DNA of 17,788 nt from Gemmatimonadaceae bacterium (GCA_025453855.1 JALOPO010000006.1:1-17788); one strand, 5' to 3'; shown: positions 1 through 7,512, numbered from the stretch's first letter. The notes: generated by a model from the letters alone, not told the origin. Numbers and translations are program-made.

Positions 1-37
1 CCCTGCCCTTCACTGCCGTCCCCTGCCGTTCCCTGCT
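1..37 (-). repeat. 10-bp tandem GGCAGGGAAC-type repeats
   Basis: Read on the minus strand this stretch is a run of imperfect 10-mers (GCAGGGAAC, GGCAGGGGAC, GGCAGTGAAG, GGCAGGG). The first 19 bases are the exact reverse complement of 11150-11168 and of 11219-11237, so the same repeat family occurs twice in the window in opposite orientations. The repeat may continue beyond the left edge. It lies outside recognisable coding sequence. Confidence 0.7.
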
Positions 38-76
38 TCACCAAGCGGTCGCAGTTCGCGCTGCCGTGACGCAGGA

Positions 77-107
77 ACCGGCGCGCCCCATGATGGAGCG
101 CGCCGGT
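77..107 (-). terminator. hairpin downstream of the CGNR gene, possible terminator
   Basis: ACCGGCGCGC (77-86) and GCGCGCCGGT (98-107) form a perfect 10-bp GC-rich stem with an 11-nt loop, starting 24 nt beyond the stop codon of the minus-strand CGNR gene. There is only a very short T run after the stem on the minus strand, so a classical intrinsic terminator is not certain. The remaining bases between 38 and 131 show no gene. Confidence 0.4.
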
Positions 108-131
108 GCGCGGGCGAGCGGAGCGGAACGA

Positions 132-854
132 TCAGGGCTGCGTCTGCGAGACGGAGACGATGATCCCGTTCTGCTGCTGGTAGCCGGTGCGGCGACCGCG
201 GAGCGGGTTCTCGCGGGCGCGGTGGCGCGCGGCCTTGGCGCGGTTGCCGCAGGTGGCCATGTCGCACCAGCGGCGACGGCCGTTCTTGGTGCCGTCGAGG
301 AAGACGCGACGGCAGCGCGGGTCGCTGCAGCGGCGCACGCGCGCGAGCTCGCCGTTGATGAGCGCCTCGGCCGCGTCGTCGACCATCGGGATCATGAGCG
401 CCGCGAAGGCGTCGCCACCGGCGACGAAGCTGCGCGCGTACTGTCCGTCGCCGAGCGGATCGAGGCGGCGCGTGCCGGCGCTGCGGCCGAGGACGCGGTT
501 GATCTCGTGCACCGCCTCGGTTCGCACATCCACGTTGCCGAGGCCGCGCTCGGCGAGCGCGCGCAGCGCCCCGCGCACGCGGCGTGCATCGAGCAGCGCC
601 GCGGTCGCGCCGGCCGGCTGCTGCTCGGCCCGTCGCAGCACCGCCGAGCGTCGATCGAGATCGATCACGTTCGCCGCCATCAGCCAGTCGAGCATCGTCG
701 TGAAGTCGCGCAGCGCATCACGCCGGACGCCCAGCTCGACATCGTCGGTGTTGACGAAGTCGAGCCAGAGCCGATCACCGACGAAGATGAACGCCTGCCG
801 ATCCGGGACGAGCACCGTGTCGTGGGCAGTGGGGAAGCGAAGCGCGGTGGCCAT
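132..854 (-). CDS. CGNR zinc-finger / ABATE-domain putative transcriptional regulator
   Basis: A 240-residue protein. The N-terminal part (about residues 20-165) resembles the ABATE, putative stress-induced regulator, domain with the typical opening DRLWLDFVNT. The C-terminal part is a CGNR zinc finger: cysteines 176, 181, 197 and 202, the last within CGNR (202-205), followed by a basic stretch KAARHRAR. These proteins are thought to bind DNA as regulators; the ligand and targets are unknown. The ATG at 854 was chosen because GGAGGT lies 9 nt upstream and because similarity to the family begins shortly afterwards; the reading frame stays open far upstream, which is common in this GC-rich DNA. 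The gene is divergent from the YjjX gene with a 105-nt shared gap, so it could influence that promoter, but no operator is visible. The last about 20 residues are a polar tail. Confidence 0.88.
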   Translation of the reverse strand: MATALRFPTAHDTVLVPDRQAFIFVGDRLWLDFVNTDDVELGVRRDALRDFTTMLDWLMAANVIDLDRRSAVLRRAEQQPAGATAALLDARRVRGALRALAERGLGNVDVRTEAVHEINRVLGRSAGTRRLDPLGDGQYARSFVAGGDAFAALMIPMVDDAAEALINGELARVRRCSDPRCRRVFLDGTKNGRRRWCDMATCGNRAKAARHRARENPLRGRRTGYQQQNGIIVSVSQTQP

Positions 855-863
855 GGCGACGTT

Positions 864-869
864 ACCTCC
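864..869 (-). promoter_or_regulatory. ribosome binding site of the CGNR gene
   Basis: GGAGGT on the minus strand, 9 nt before the ATG at 854. It settles the start in a frame that remains open for more than 200 further codons upstream. Confidence 0.75.
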
Positions 870-920
870 GGGGAGGACCCTCGCAAGCCGGGAGTCGGCC
901 GATCGCGGGTCGTGGGGCTC

Positions 921-951
921 CTGACCAAGCGCCGAACGGCCCGGATACGTT
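921..951 (+). promoter_or_regulatory. candidate leaderless promoter of the YjjX gene
   Basis: CTGACC (921-926) as -35 and TACGTT (946-951) as -10 with a 19-nt spacer. The -10 ends 8 nt before the ATG at 960, which would place the transcription start at or next to the start codon. No Shine-Dalgarno sequence lies between them. The assignment rests on pattern alone. Confidence 0.45.
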
Positions 952-959
952 TCCGTGGC

Positions 960-1562
960 ATGACCATCCCGTACACCGCCGATGCCCTCGCCGCCTGTCG
1001 ACTGGTGGCGGTGGGCTCCACGAACCCGGTGAAGGTGGCGGCGGTGCGGGCGGTCCTCGCGCGCTGCGCGCCTGCGGCCGTGGTCTACGGCGTCGGCGTC
1101 CCGTCGGGCGTCCCCGACCAGCCGTGGGGGGACGACGAGACGCGCCGTGGCGCCGAGTCGCGCGCACGCGGCGCGCTCGCCGCCGCGGGCGCGGACCTCG
1201 CCGTGGGGCTCGAGGGCGGCGTGGTTCGCGAGCCGGATGGGGCGGTGCGGAGCTGCGCCTGGGCGGTGGCGGTCGACCGCGGCGGGGTGCTCGGGACGGG
1301 GGGCTCGCTGGCGATGCCGCTCCCGCGCGCCGTGGTCGCCCGGCTCGAGGCGGGAGAGGAGCTCGGGCATGCGATGGACGCCGTGGCGCGCACCTCGGGG
1401 ACGAAGCACGGCCTGGGCGCGGTAGGGCTCCTGACGGCGGGGCTCATCGACCGGCAGGGGGCATACGAGACGCTGGTGACGTACGCGCTCGCCCCGTGGC
1501 TCGGTGCGGCGCTCTTCGCGGCGCCGGTCAGCGACGGGAGCGGCGACGGGCCGGCGCGGTGA
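960..1562 (+). CDS. yjjX: inosine/xanthosine triphosphatase, YjjX/DUF84 family
   Basis: A 200-residue cytosolic protein of the DUF84/YjjX family, which hydrolyses non-canonical purine nucleoside triphosphates (ITP, XTP) and so keeps deaminated bases out of nucleic acids. Visible family signatures are the N-terminal nucleotide-binding segment VAVGSTNPVKVAAV (residues 15-28), the VGLEGGV motif in the centre, and the C-terminal TSGTKHGLGAVGLLTAG block. It is about 30 residues longer than the E. coli protein, mostly through an unremarkable C-terminal extension. The ATG at 960 is the first start compatible with the family N-terminus and sits just behind a -10-like box, with no ribosome binding site, so translation may be leaderless. 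The next gene, ispH, follows after 49 nt in the same direction but has its own possible promoter. Confidence 0.88.
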   Translation: MTIPYTADALAACRLVAVGSTNPVKVAAVRAVLARCAPAAVVYGVGVPSGVPDQPWGDDETRRGAESRARGALAAAGADLAVGLEGGVVREPDGAVRSCAWAVAVDRGGVLGTGGSLAMPLPRAVVARLEAGEELGHAMDAVARTSGTKHGLGAVGLLTAGLIDRQGAYETLVTYALAPWLGAALFAAPVSDGSGDGPAR

Positions 1563-1598
1563 CCCCACCGTGACGGACGGGCGCGCTCCCGGGTGCGG

Positions 1599-1604
1599 TT
1601 AGCT
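1599..1604 (+). promoter_or_regulatory. candidate -10 box for leaderless ispH
   Basis: TTAGCT ends 7 nt before the ATG at 1612. A possible -35 (TGACGG, 1571-1576) is 22 nt away, longer than ideal. No clear Shine-Dalgarno sequence precedes the gene. This is the same layout as in front of 960 and 9900, but it is the weakest of the three. Confidence 0.3.
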
Positions 1605-1611
1605 TGTGGGC

Positions 1612-2835
1612 ATGCCGACCGACGACGCGACGACCTACTACCGCAAGGGCTTCGGCCTCAAGGCCGAGGTGCAGGAGACGCTCACCGGCGACTACGCCGG
1701 GAGCCTCGTGGACCTGCTCCGCGCCCGCGACTACACGCTCGCCGCCGGCGGCGTGACGGTGCGGCTCGCGCGCGAGTTCGGCTTCTGCTACGGCGTGGAG
1801 CGCGCGGTGGAGTACGCCTACCAGACGCGTGCCAAGTTCCCGGAGCGACGCGTCTTCCTGGCGGGCGAGATCATCCACAACCCGCACGTGAACGCCAAGC
1901 TGCGGGAGATGGGGATCCACTTCCTGCAGCCGAACCAGGCCGGCGGCTTCGATTACACGATGGTGCAGCCGGAGGACGTGGTGATCCTCCCCGCGTTCGG
2001 CGTCACGATCCACGACTTCGAGACGCTCCGCGGCATCGGCTGCATCATGGTCGACACCACGTGCGGCTCGGTGCTCAACGTCTGGAAGCGCGTGGAGAGC
2101 TACGCGCGCGACGGCTTTACCTCGCTGATCCACGGCAAGCACTACCACGAGGAGACGCGCGCCACGGCGAGCCAGGTGAGCAAGTACGCCGGCGCGCACT
2201 ACCTGGTCGTGCGCGACATGGCCGAGGCGCGCCTCGTCTGCGACTACATCGAGGGGACGTGGTCGCGCGACGACTTCCTGGCGAAGTTCGCCGACCGCGC
2301 GTCGCCCGGCTTCGATCCCGCGCGCGACCTGCAGCGCATCGGCGTCGCGAACCAGACGACGATGCTGGCGCGCGAGTCGCTCGCGATCGGCGAGGAGGTG
2401 GGGCAGGCGATGGCGCGCGCGCACGGCGAGGCCCACCGCGCGACGCACTTCCGCACCTTCGACACGATCTGCAGCGCGACGCAGGACCGGCAGGACGCGG
2501 TCAACGCGCTGCTCGAGGAGCCGCTGGACGTGATGCTCGTCGTCGGCGGCTACAACTCGAGCAACACGATCTCGCTGGCCGCGCTGTGCGCCGAGCAGGT
2601 GCCGGCGACGTTCCACGTGGAGGACGCCGAGGCCATCGACCCCGAGACGGGGACGGTGCGCTACCGCCCCATCGGGCCGCACGGCGGCGAGGCGGAGCGC
2701 GCGGGATGGCTTCCGGTCGCGGGCGACGTGCGGGTGGGGATCACCGCCGGCGCGAGCACGCCGAACAACAAGATCGGCGAGGCGGTGGCGCGCATCTTCC
2801 GCACGCGCGGCATCGATCCGTCGCTCTTCAGCTGA
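1612..2835 (+). CDS. ispH: 4-hydroxy-3-methylbut-2-enyl diphosphate reductase, long form
   Basis: A 407-residue IspH/LytB, the [4Fe-4S] enzyme of the last step of the MEP pathway, reducing HMBPP to IPP and DMAPP. The three cluster-binding cysteines are present: C59 in FGFCYGVERA, C151 in VDTTCGSV and C287 in DTICSATQDRQ. Also visible are AGEIIHNPHVN, HGKHYHEETRAT and the substrate-binding NSSNT (residues 315-319). At about 400 residues it is the long type known from cyanobacteria, plants and several other phyla, with an N-terminal extension of about 45 residues and an insertion near 215-240, rather than the about 315-residue E. coli type. I chose ATG 1612; a GTG two codons upstream (1606) is in frame and cannot be excluded. 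The SGNH-like gene begins 11 nt after the stop, so the two are probably co-transcribed. Confidence 0.95.
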   Translation: MPTDDATTYYRKGFGLKAEVQETLTGDYAGSLVDLLRARDYTLAAGGVTVRLAREFGFCYGVERAVEYAYQTRAKFPERRVFLAGEIIHNPHVNAKLREMGIHFLQPNQAGGFDYTMVQPEDVVILPAFGVTIHDFETLRGIGCIMVDTTCGSVLNVWKRVESYARDGFTSLIHGKHYHEETRATASQVSKYAGAHYLVVRDMAEARLVCDYIEGTWSRDDFLAKFADRASPGFDPARDLQRIGVANQTTMLARESLAIGEEVGQAMARAHGEAHRATHFRTFDTICSATQDRQDAVNALLEEPLDVMLVVGGYNSSNTISLAALCAEQVPATFHVEDAEAIDPETGTVRYRPIGPHGGEAERAGWLPVAGDVRVGITAGASTPNNKIGEAVARIFRTRGIDPSLFS

Positions 2836-2846
2836 CGTACGACCGC

Positions 2847-3596
2847 ATGGAGTTCGCGCGCCTCCTCGCGTTGGGCGACGGGTTGGGCGGCGATCTCGCC
2901 CCATCGCTCGAACTCAAGCGCGGCGACGTGGCGGTGGCGCTCGAGCGCGACGCCGCGGCCGGCGCGCTCCCGCCCGTGGGCGCCGCGTCGCTCCTCTACG
3001 CGAACGACGAGGCGCTCTGGCCCGACTTCACCGGGCGCGATCTGCGCACGCTCGCCGGCACCACCGAACTCCTGCGCCGCAGCCACGACGGCGCGACGCT
3101 CGGCGACGTCTTCGACGGGCAGGTGCTGTCGCTCGATGGGGACGACGTGCCCACGGTGGCGACGCTCACCGCCGGCGGGATCGACCTGCAGAGCGCGATG
3201 ACGAGCCGCCCGAGTGCCGCGCGGCTGGAGACGATCGCGCACGACGCGGCGCAGGCCGTGGGAGCGATCGCCACGCTGCTCCACGAACGCTACGGCGCGC
3301 TCACGCTGGTGCTCACCACGCTTCCCGATCCGACCGACGGACTGGGACGCTTCCCCGATCCCAGGGACGGGATCCCGGTGCCGCCCGAGACGCTCCACGT
3401 CTTCAACACGGCGCTGCGCAGCGTGGCCGCATCGCATCCGCGGACGCACGTGGCCGAGGTGCATGCGGCGCTGCAGGGACGCGGGCTGAGCGCCCCGGAT
3501 GGCGAACGCTGGTTCTGGCGACGGAGCCCGTACGAACCGGGGGCGCTCGGTGCGTCGCTGGTGCGCGAGGCGTGGCTGGAGGCACTCGGGCTGTGA
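2847..3596 (+). CDS. SGNH/GDSL-hydrolase-like protein with degenerate active site
   Basis: A 249-residue cytosolic-looking protein. Its layout follows SGNH hydrolases: block I near residues 7-14 (LALGDGLG, normally GDS-L), block III near 106-113 (LTAGGIDL, normally GGND), a conserved-looking VLTTLPDPTD at 155-164, VFNTALRSVAA, and block V at 229-235 (YEPGALG, normally HPNALG). In each of these blocks the catalytic residue differs: Ser to Gly at 12, Asn to Ile at 112 and His to Glu at 230. If the alignment is right, it cannot use the usual Ser-His mechanism and is either a binding or scaffold protein or a distant family. It begins 11 nt after ispH and ends in a GTGA overlap with the diguanylate cyclase. 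No ribosome binding site is evident, and translational coupling is likely. Confidence 0.65.
   Translation: MEFARLLALGDGLGGDLAPSLELKRGDVAVALERDAAAGALPPVGAASLLYANDEALWPDFTGRDLRTLAGTTELLRRSHDGATLGDVFDGQVLSLDGDDVPTVATLTAGGIDLQSAMTSRPSAARLETIAHDAAQAVGAIATLLHERYGALTLVLTTLPDPTDGLGRFPDPRDGIPVPPETLHVFNTALRSVAASHPRTHVAEVHAALQGRGLSAPDGERWFWRRSPYEPGALGASLVREAWLEALGL
3578..3582 (+). promoter_or_regulatory. ribosome binding site of the diguanylate cyclase
   Basis: GGAGG inside the end of the preceding gene, 10 nt before the GTG at 3593. It supports the GTG start that overlaps the upstream stop codon, rather than the in-frame GTG at 3572. Confidence 0.65.
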
Positions 3597-4771
3597 ACCT
3601 CGACCTCTGGCGGATGAGCACCGCGGTGCAGGTGACCTCGGTCATCCTGATCACGCTCTTCTTCGCGGCCTACGCGCGGCAGGCGCGCACGGCCGAGGGA
3701 CGCGCGTGGCGCAATGCCTGGTGCCTGAACCTGGCGGCGCTGGTGGTGACGGTGCTCTTCTGGTCGCTGCAGCCGACGGGGCTCGCCTTCCACGTGGCGG
3801 CGGCGGCGTACATGGGGACCAAGCTCGCCTTCGCGCTCCTGGTCGCTGAGGGGGCGTGGCGCGTGGCACGCCCCGGGGCGACGCTCCCGCGCGCGCGCTG
3901 GCTGCACGGCGCCTGCATCGCGTATGCGCTGGCGTGCGGCGTCTTCATCCGCACGCTCCCGCAGATCGGCGTGCTGCAGCACACGATCATCCCGCTCGTG
4001 CTCCTGCCGGTGATCGTGGTGGCGCTGCGCGGCGAGACGCGCTCGCTGCTCGGTTGGCTGGCGGCCGGGCTCGCGACGCGCGCCGCGACATCGGCGGCCG
4101 CGGCGTGGGCCTACGGCCTCGAACTCGGTGCGGTGGCACCGACGGCGCTGGTCGACCTCGAACGTGCCCGCTTCTTCCTCTCCGGGCACTCGGCCATCGA
4201 CGCCGGGGCGGAGTGGTTGATCGCGCTCGGAATGGTGTTCGCGATGAGTGCGCGCCAGCGGCGGGCGCTCGAGGCGTCGAACGCCGAGCTGCTGGCGGCG
4301 CAGGAGAGCCTGCGCACGCTCGCCGATCGCGATGCGCTGACCGGGCTGCCCAATCGCCGCGCGTTGCCTGCCGCATTGCGTGCCGCGCAGCCGGGCGGCG
4401 CGATGATCCTCTATCTCGACCTCGACGACTTCAAGGGGATCAACGACCTGCACGGCCACGCGGTGGGCGACGCGGTGCTGGCGCGCTTCGCGGCCGCGGT
4501 GCGCGAGAGCTTCCGCCCCGAGGACACGATCGTGCGGCACGGTGGCGACGAGTTCGTGGTCGTGGCCCCGGGGCTCGACGCGTCGCGCACCGAGGAACGC
4601 CTCATGCTCCTGCGCGGCCGGCTGCAGGCGCTGCGCGGCGACGGGCCATCGGTGCGCTTCTCGGCCGGCGTGGCGCGGCTCGAGCCCGGTGGCTATCCGG
4701 ACGAAGCGCTGGCCGCGGCCGACAGCGCGATGTACGCCGCCAAGCGGCGGCGCGGCGCGACGCAGGCGTAG
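3593..4771 (+). CDS. membrane diguanylate cyclase (GGDEF)
   Basis: A 392-residue inner-membrane protein that should make cyclic di-GMP from two GTP. The N-terminal about 220 residues hold six or seven hydrophobic segments (about 8-28, 41-60, 64-92, 103-120, 128-146, 151-175, 205-220) with no named sensor domain that I recognise. A short helical linker (221-245) leads into the GGDEF domain: DALTGLPNRR (247-256), DLDDFKGIND (276-285) and the active-site GGDEF (317-321). RPED (308-311) lies exactly five residues before GGDEF, so the inhibitory I-site is intact and product feedback is expected. There is no EAL domain. The GTG start overlaps the TGA of the SGNH-like gene (GTGA), with GGAGG at a good distance. 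The gene is convergent with the sigma-54 regulator; 71 nt separate their stop codons, without a convincing terminator. Confidence 0.9.
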   Translation: MNLDLWRMSTAVQVTSVILITLFFAAYARQARTAEGRAWRNAWCLNLAALVVTVLFWSLQPTGLAFHVAAAAYMGTKLAFALLVAEGAWRVARPGATLPRARWLHGACIAYALACGVFIRTLPQIGVLQHTIIPLVLLPVIVVALRGETRSLLGWLAAGLATRAATSAAAAWAYGLELGAVAPTALVDLERARFFLSGHSAIDAGAEWLIALGMVFAMSARQRRALEASNAELLAAQESLRTLADRDALTGLPNRRALPAALRAAQPGGAMILYLDLDDFKGINDLHGHAVGDAVLARFAAAVRESFRPEDTIVRHGGDEFVVVAPGLDASRTEERLMLLRGRLQALRGDGPSVRFSAGVARLEPGGYPDEALAAADSAMYAAKRRRGATQA

Positions 4772-4842
4772 CGGCGGCGATCCCCGGCGCGCGCGTGACG
4801 TGCGCGACGTGGATCAGCGGCTGGTGCGAGACGCGAGCGCAC

Positions 4843-7236
4843 TCAGCGCACGCCACGCCCGGGCCGCAGTCCGAGCGCCTCGAGGCGCCGGTAGAGCGTG
4901 CTGCGCGTGATGCCGAGCCGTCGTGCGGCGTCGGCCATGGTCGGTGCGTCGGCGATCGCGGCGAGGAGCGTGTCGCGCGCGCGCGTGCCGCTGTCGCGCG
5001 CGATGTCATCGTCGGCTGTGACGCGCGCATCGGGGGCGACGCGCCAGGTGGCCGGGCGGGCGCGCTCACTGGCGACGCGCGCGGGTGCCCGAACGTCGTC
5101 GCGCGCCGCCACCGCACGCACCGGTGCGAGCGGGACCGGCGCGCCCTCACCGCGCATGGGGGCGGGGAGGTCGTGCGTGTCGATGAGCGGCGAGCCGGCG
5201 AGGGCGACCAGGCGGCGCACGAGGTTCTTGAGCTCGCGCACGTTGCCCGGCCACGGCCAGCGCTCGAGGACGAGCATCGCCTCGCGGCTCACGCTCATGG
5301 AGGAGGCGCCGAGCTCGCGCGTGGCGTCGTCGAGGAAGGCGAGGACGAGCGACGGGAGGTCCTCGGCCCGTGCCCGCAGCGGCGGGAGCTCGATGGAGAG
5401 GACGTTGAGCCGGTAGAAGAGGTCCTCGCGCAGCAGGCCGGCGTGCATCGCCTGCTGCGGGTCGCGATTGGTGGCGGCGATCACGCGCACGTCGACGGCG
5501 GTGGCACCGGTGGCGCCGACGCGCGTGATCTCGCCCTCCTGCAGCGCGCGCAGGAGCGCGGCCTGCGCGGCGGGCGTGAGCTCGCCGATCTCGTCGAGGA
5601 AGATCGTGCCGCCGCGCGCCGCCTCGAACTTGCCCGCGCTGCCATCGCGCCGGGCGCCGCTGAAGGCGCCGCCGACGTAGCCGAACAGCTCGGCCTCGAT
5701 GAGCTCGCGCGGGATCGCCGCGCAGTTCACCGCCACGAACGGCCGCGCGGCCCGGGCCGAGCCGGCGTGGATCGACTGCGCGACGACCTCCTTGCCCGTC
5801 CCCGACTCGCCGAGCAGGAGGACGGGGAGCGCGTTGCGCGCCGCCGCGTGCGCGATCCGCACCGCCTCGCGGAGCGCGGGCGACGTGCCGACGATGTCGG
5901 CGAATGTGAAGCGCGTGCCGTGCGTGCCGCTGCCGCGGGCCGGACGCGGGTGCTCGCCGCTCGTGCGGAGCGGGTCGCGCGGGTCGCGCGGATCGCGCCC
6001 GTCGCGTGCGGGCTCGCGCTGCGCGCGGGCGTCGCGGGCGAGGCGTTCGTCGCGGGCGGTGTGCGGGTTCGTGCCGCGATCGTCGGGGTGATCGGCGTCG
6101 CCGTGCCGCGCGACGATGGAGGCGGTGCGGGCGCCGTTCGCCGGTCCGGTGGCGAGCTGCTGACGCACACCCGCCACCGGCGACAGTCGTCCCACGTCGC
6201 GTGGATCGAGGACGGTGCGCGTGCCCGGTGCGTGCGCGCCGCGCGCGGCGGCGCCCGTGAGTGTCGGCGTGCCGGCGAGCGGTTCGGCGACGGCGAGGAG
6301 CTGCAGCGTGCTCCCGATGCAGCGGCCATCGACGAGCACGGGACGGGCGAGCGCCTCGATCTCCACGTCGTCGGCGAGGGGGATGCGCACGCTCCGCTCG
6401 ACGGGTGCGGTGCCGAGCCGACCGAGCGCGTCGTGGAGCGTGGCGGCGCGCGTGCCGTCGCGCTGCAGCGCGCGCGGAACCTGGCGTGTGGCGCCGACCA
6501 CGCGGCCACGGCGATCGAGCACGACGACCGGATCGTGCGGGTAGCGGCCGGTGAGCTCGGTGAGCTGCTCGAGGAGGCGCACGCGCCGCAGCGCATCGAC
6601 GGTGCCGAGCGCCTGTTCGACGGCGACGGCGAGGACGTGCGCGAGCTGCCGCACGTGCGACGACGCGCGATGCGCGGCGCCCGAGACGTCGAGCACGCCG
6701 ACGATCGCGCCGTCGACCGGATCGCGGAGCGGGACGGCGGCGCAGTGCCACGGCTGCCACGCCTCGCAGAAGTGCTCGGTGCCGACGATGTGCACCGGCT
6801 GCGCGGTGGCGAGCGCGGTGCCGGGGCCGTTCGTGCCGACGGCGGCTTCGGTCCAGAGTGCGCCGGGGCGGAAGTTGATGTCGGCGAGGCCGTCGAGCGC
6901 GTCGCGATCGCCATCGCCGGCGAGGAAGCGGCCGCGGGCATCGAAGAGCGCGACGATGTGGCCGTCGTAGTCGAAGCCGGCCGAGCGGTGCGCGACCGCC
7001 TCGTGGGCGGCGGCCAGCCACTCGGCGTCGTCGCGTGCGCGGGCGAGCGACTCGTCATCGAGCACGAGCGGTGCCTGGCCGAGCGCGGGAGCGATGCCGT
7101 GCTGCCGGCTGCGGAGCCACGAGGCGAGCACGGCGTCGCGGACGGGCGCCGCGGGTGCGGTGCCGGCGCGCACCGCATGGAGCGCGTGGGCGACGCGACG
7201 CTGGGCGTCGTGGCTCGCGAGGTCTTCCGGCGACAT
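4843..7236 (-). CDS. sigma-54-dependent activator, AcoR-type (GAF, AAA+, Fis HTH)
   Basis: A 797-residue enhancer-binding protein. Residues about 85-205 form a GAF sensor with the AcoR-like signature NFRPGALWTEAAVGTNGPGT and a HFCEAWQPWHCAAVPLRDP stretch. Residues about 310-440 are a low-complexity linker rich in R, D, P and A. The AAA+ domain spans about 445-675: Walker A GESGTGKE (476-483), the sigma-54 contact loop GAFSGA (523-528, Thr of the usual GAFTGA replaced by Ser), Walker B TIFLDEIGEL (544-553), and WPWPGNVREL (660-669). A Fis-type helix-turn-helix lies at about 754-790. It is divergent from the aldehyde dehydrogenase, and the gap holds a palindrome and a -24/-12 promoter, so it very probably activates that operon in response to an aldehyde, alcohol or related ligand. 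The ATG at 7236 begins a typical AcoR N-terminus; no good ribosome binding site is seen. Confidence 0.92.
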   Translation of the reverse strand: MSPEDLASHDAQRRVAHALHAVRAGTAPAAPVRDAVLASWLRSRQHGIAPALGQAPLVLDDESLARARDDAEWLAAAHEAVAHRSAGFDYDGHIVALFDARGRFLAGDGDRDALDGLADINFRPGALWTEAAVGTNGPGTALATAQPVHIVGTEHFCEAWQPWHCAAVPLRDPVDGAIVGVLDVSGAAHRASSHVRQLAHVLAVAVEQALGTVDALRRVRLLEQLTELTGRYPHDPVVVLDRRGRVVGATRQVPRALQRDGTRAATLHDALGRLGTAPVERSVRIPLADDVEIEALARPVLVDGRCIGSTLQLLAVAEPLAGTPTLTGAAARGAHAPGTRTVLDPRDVGRLSPVAGVRQQLATGPANGARTASIVARHGDADHPDDRGTNPHTARDERLARDARAQREPARDGRDPRDPRDPLRTSGEHPRPARGSGTHGTRFTFADIVGTSPALREAVRIAHAAARNALPVLLLGESGTGKEVVAQSIHAGSARAARPFVAVNCAAIPRELIEAELFGYVGGAFSGARRDGSAGKFEAARGGTIFLDEIGELTPAAQAALLRALQEGEITRVGATGATAVDVRVIAATNRDPQQAMHAGLLREDLFYRLNVLSIELPPLRARAEDLPSLVLAFLDDATRELGASSMSVSREAMLVLERWPWPGNVRELKNLVRRLVALAGSPLIDTHDLPAPMRGEGAPVPLAPVRAVAARDDVRAPARVASERARPATWRVAPDARVTADDDIARDSGTRARDTLLAAIADAPTMADAARRLGITRSTLYRRLEALGLRPGRGVR
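5970..6005. repeat. four 9-bp repeats inside the regulator linker
   Basis: Four consecutive 9-mers, GCGGGTCGC twice and then GCGGATCGC and GCCCGTCGC. On the minus strand they encode the RDP repeat (about residues 411-423) of the linker between the GAF and AAA+ domains of the sigma-54 activator. Every unit length keeps the frame, so copy-number change would lengthen or shorten the linker without breaking the gene. Confidence 0.6.
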
Positions 7237-7281
7237 GGACGCATGCTCGGTCGTGCGCCGCAGGGGGGCAATCGGGGTTTC

Positions 7282-7344
7282 CGCGACAGGCGATGCGCCG
7301 CGCGACAGCTGTCGCGTGGTGCGCGACGCGACACGGCGCGACAG
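7282..7344. promoter_or_regulatory. putative upstream activating sites: palindrome plus half-sites
   Basis: A perfect 16-bp palindrome, CGCGACAGCTGTCGCG, lies at 7301-7316. The half-site CGCGACAG recurs at 7282-7289 and 7337-7344, with a close variant CGCGACAC at 7327-7334. The palindrome centre is about 109 bp upstream of the GG of the -24 element, a usual distance for an enhancer-bound activator. It lies in the gap between the AcoR-type regulator and the aldehyde dehydrogenase, so the regulator is the natural candidate to bind it. Its nearness to the regulator start (65 bp) also allows autoregulation. Confidence 0.65.
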
Positions 7345-7415
7345 GCGAATGCCGAGCGCGCGTAAAGTCGTTGCGCGCGTTGCGCTTCGGCGATCGGGCC
7401 CGGCCGTGCGGCAGG

Positions 7416-7431
7416 CGGCACCGCGGTTGCG
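7416..7431 (+). promoter_or_regulatory. sigma-54 (-24/-12) promoter of the aldehyde dehydrogenase operon
   Basis: The sequence CGGCACCGCGGTTGCG contains GGCAC (-24 element, 7417-7421) and TTGC (-12 element, 7427-7430), with exactly 10 nt between the GG and GC dinucleotides. All nine core positions of the consensus TGGCACG-N4-TTGCW (GGCAC and TTGC) match; the flanking T, G and W do not. Transcription would start near 7441, leaving a leader of about 70 nt before the ATG at 7513. The adjacent sigma-54 activator gene strongly supports the call. Confidence 0.75.
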
Positions 7432-7500
7432 CTGGGCGGCGGCACCGGCGCCACGCGAGCGCCACCGGCGCCATGCGGGCGCCACCTCGACTCCGTACGC

Positions 7501-7506
7501 AGGAGG
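7501..7506 (+). promoter_or_regulatory. ribosome binding site of the aldehyde dehydrogenase
   Basis: A full AGGAGG, 6 nt before the ATG at 7513. It favours this start over the in-frame ATG at 7597, which lies closer to where family similarity begins. Confidence 0.8.
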
Positions 7507-7512
7507 CCGTCC

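Noticed and set aside
3856..7365. 1169-codon plus-strand frame across the diguanylate cyclase and the sigma-54 regulator
   Set aside because: Antisense/out-of-frame shadow of two genes with full domain evidence; composition is random-like.
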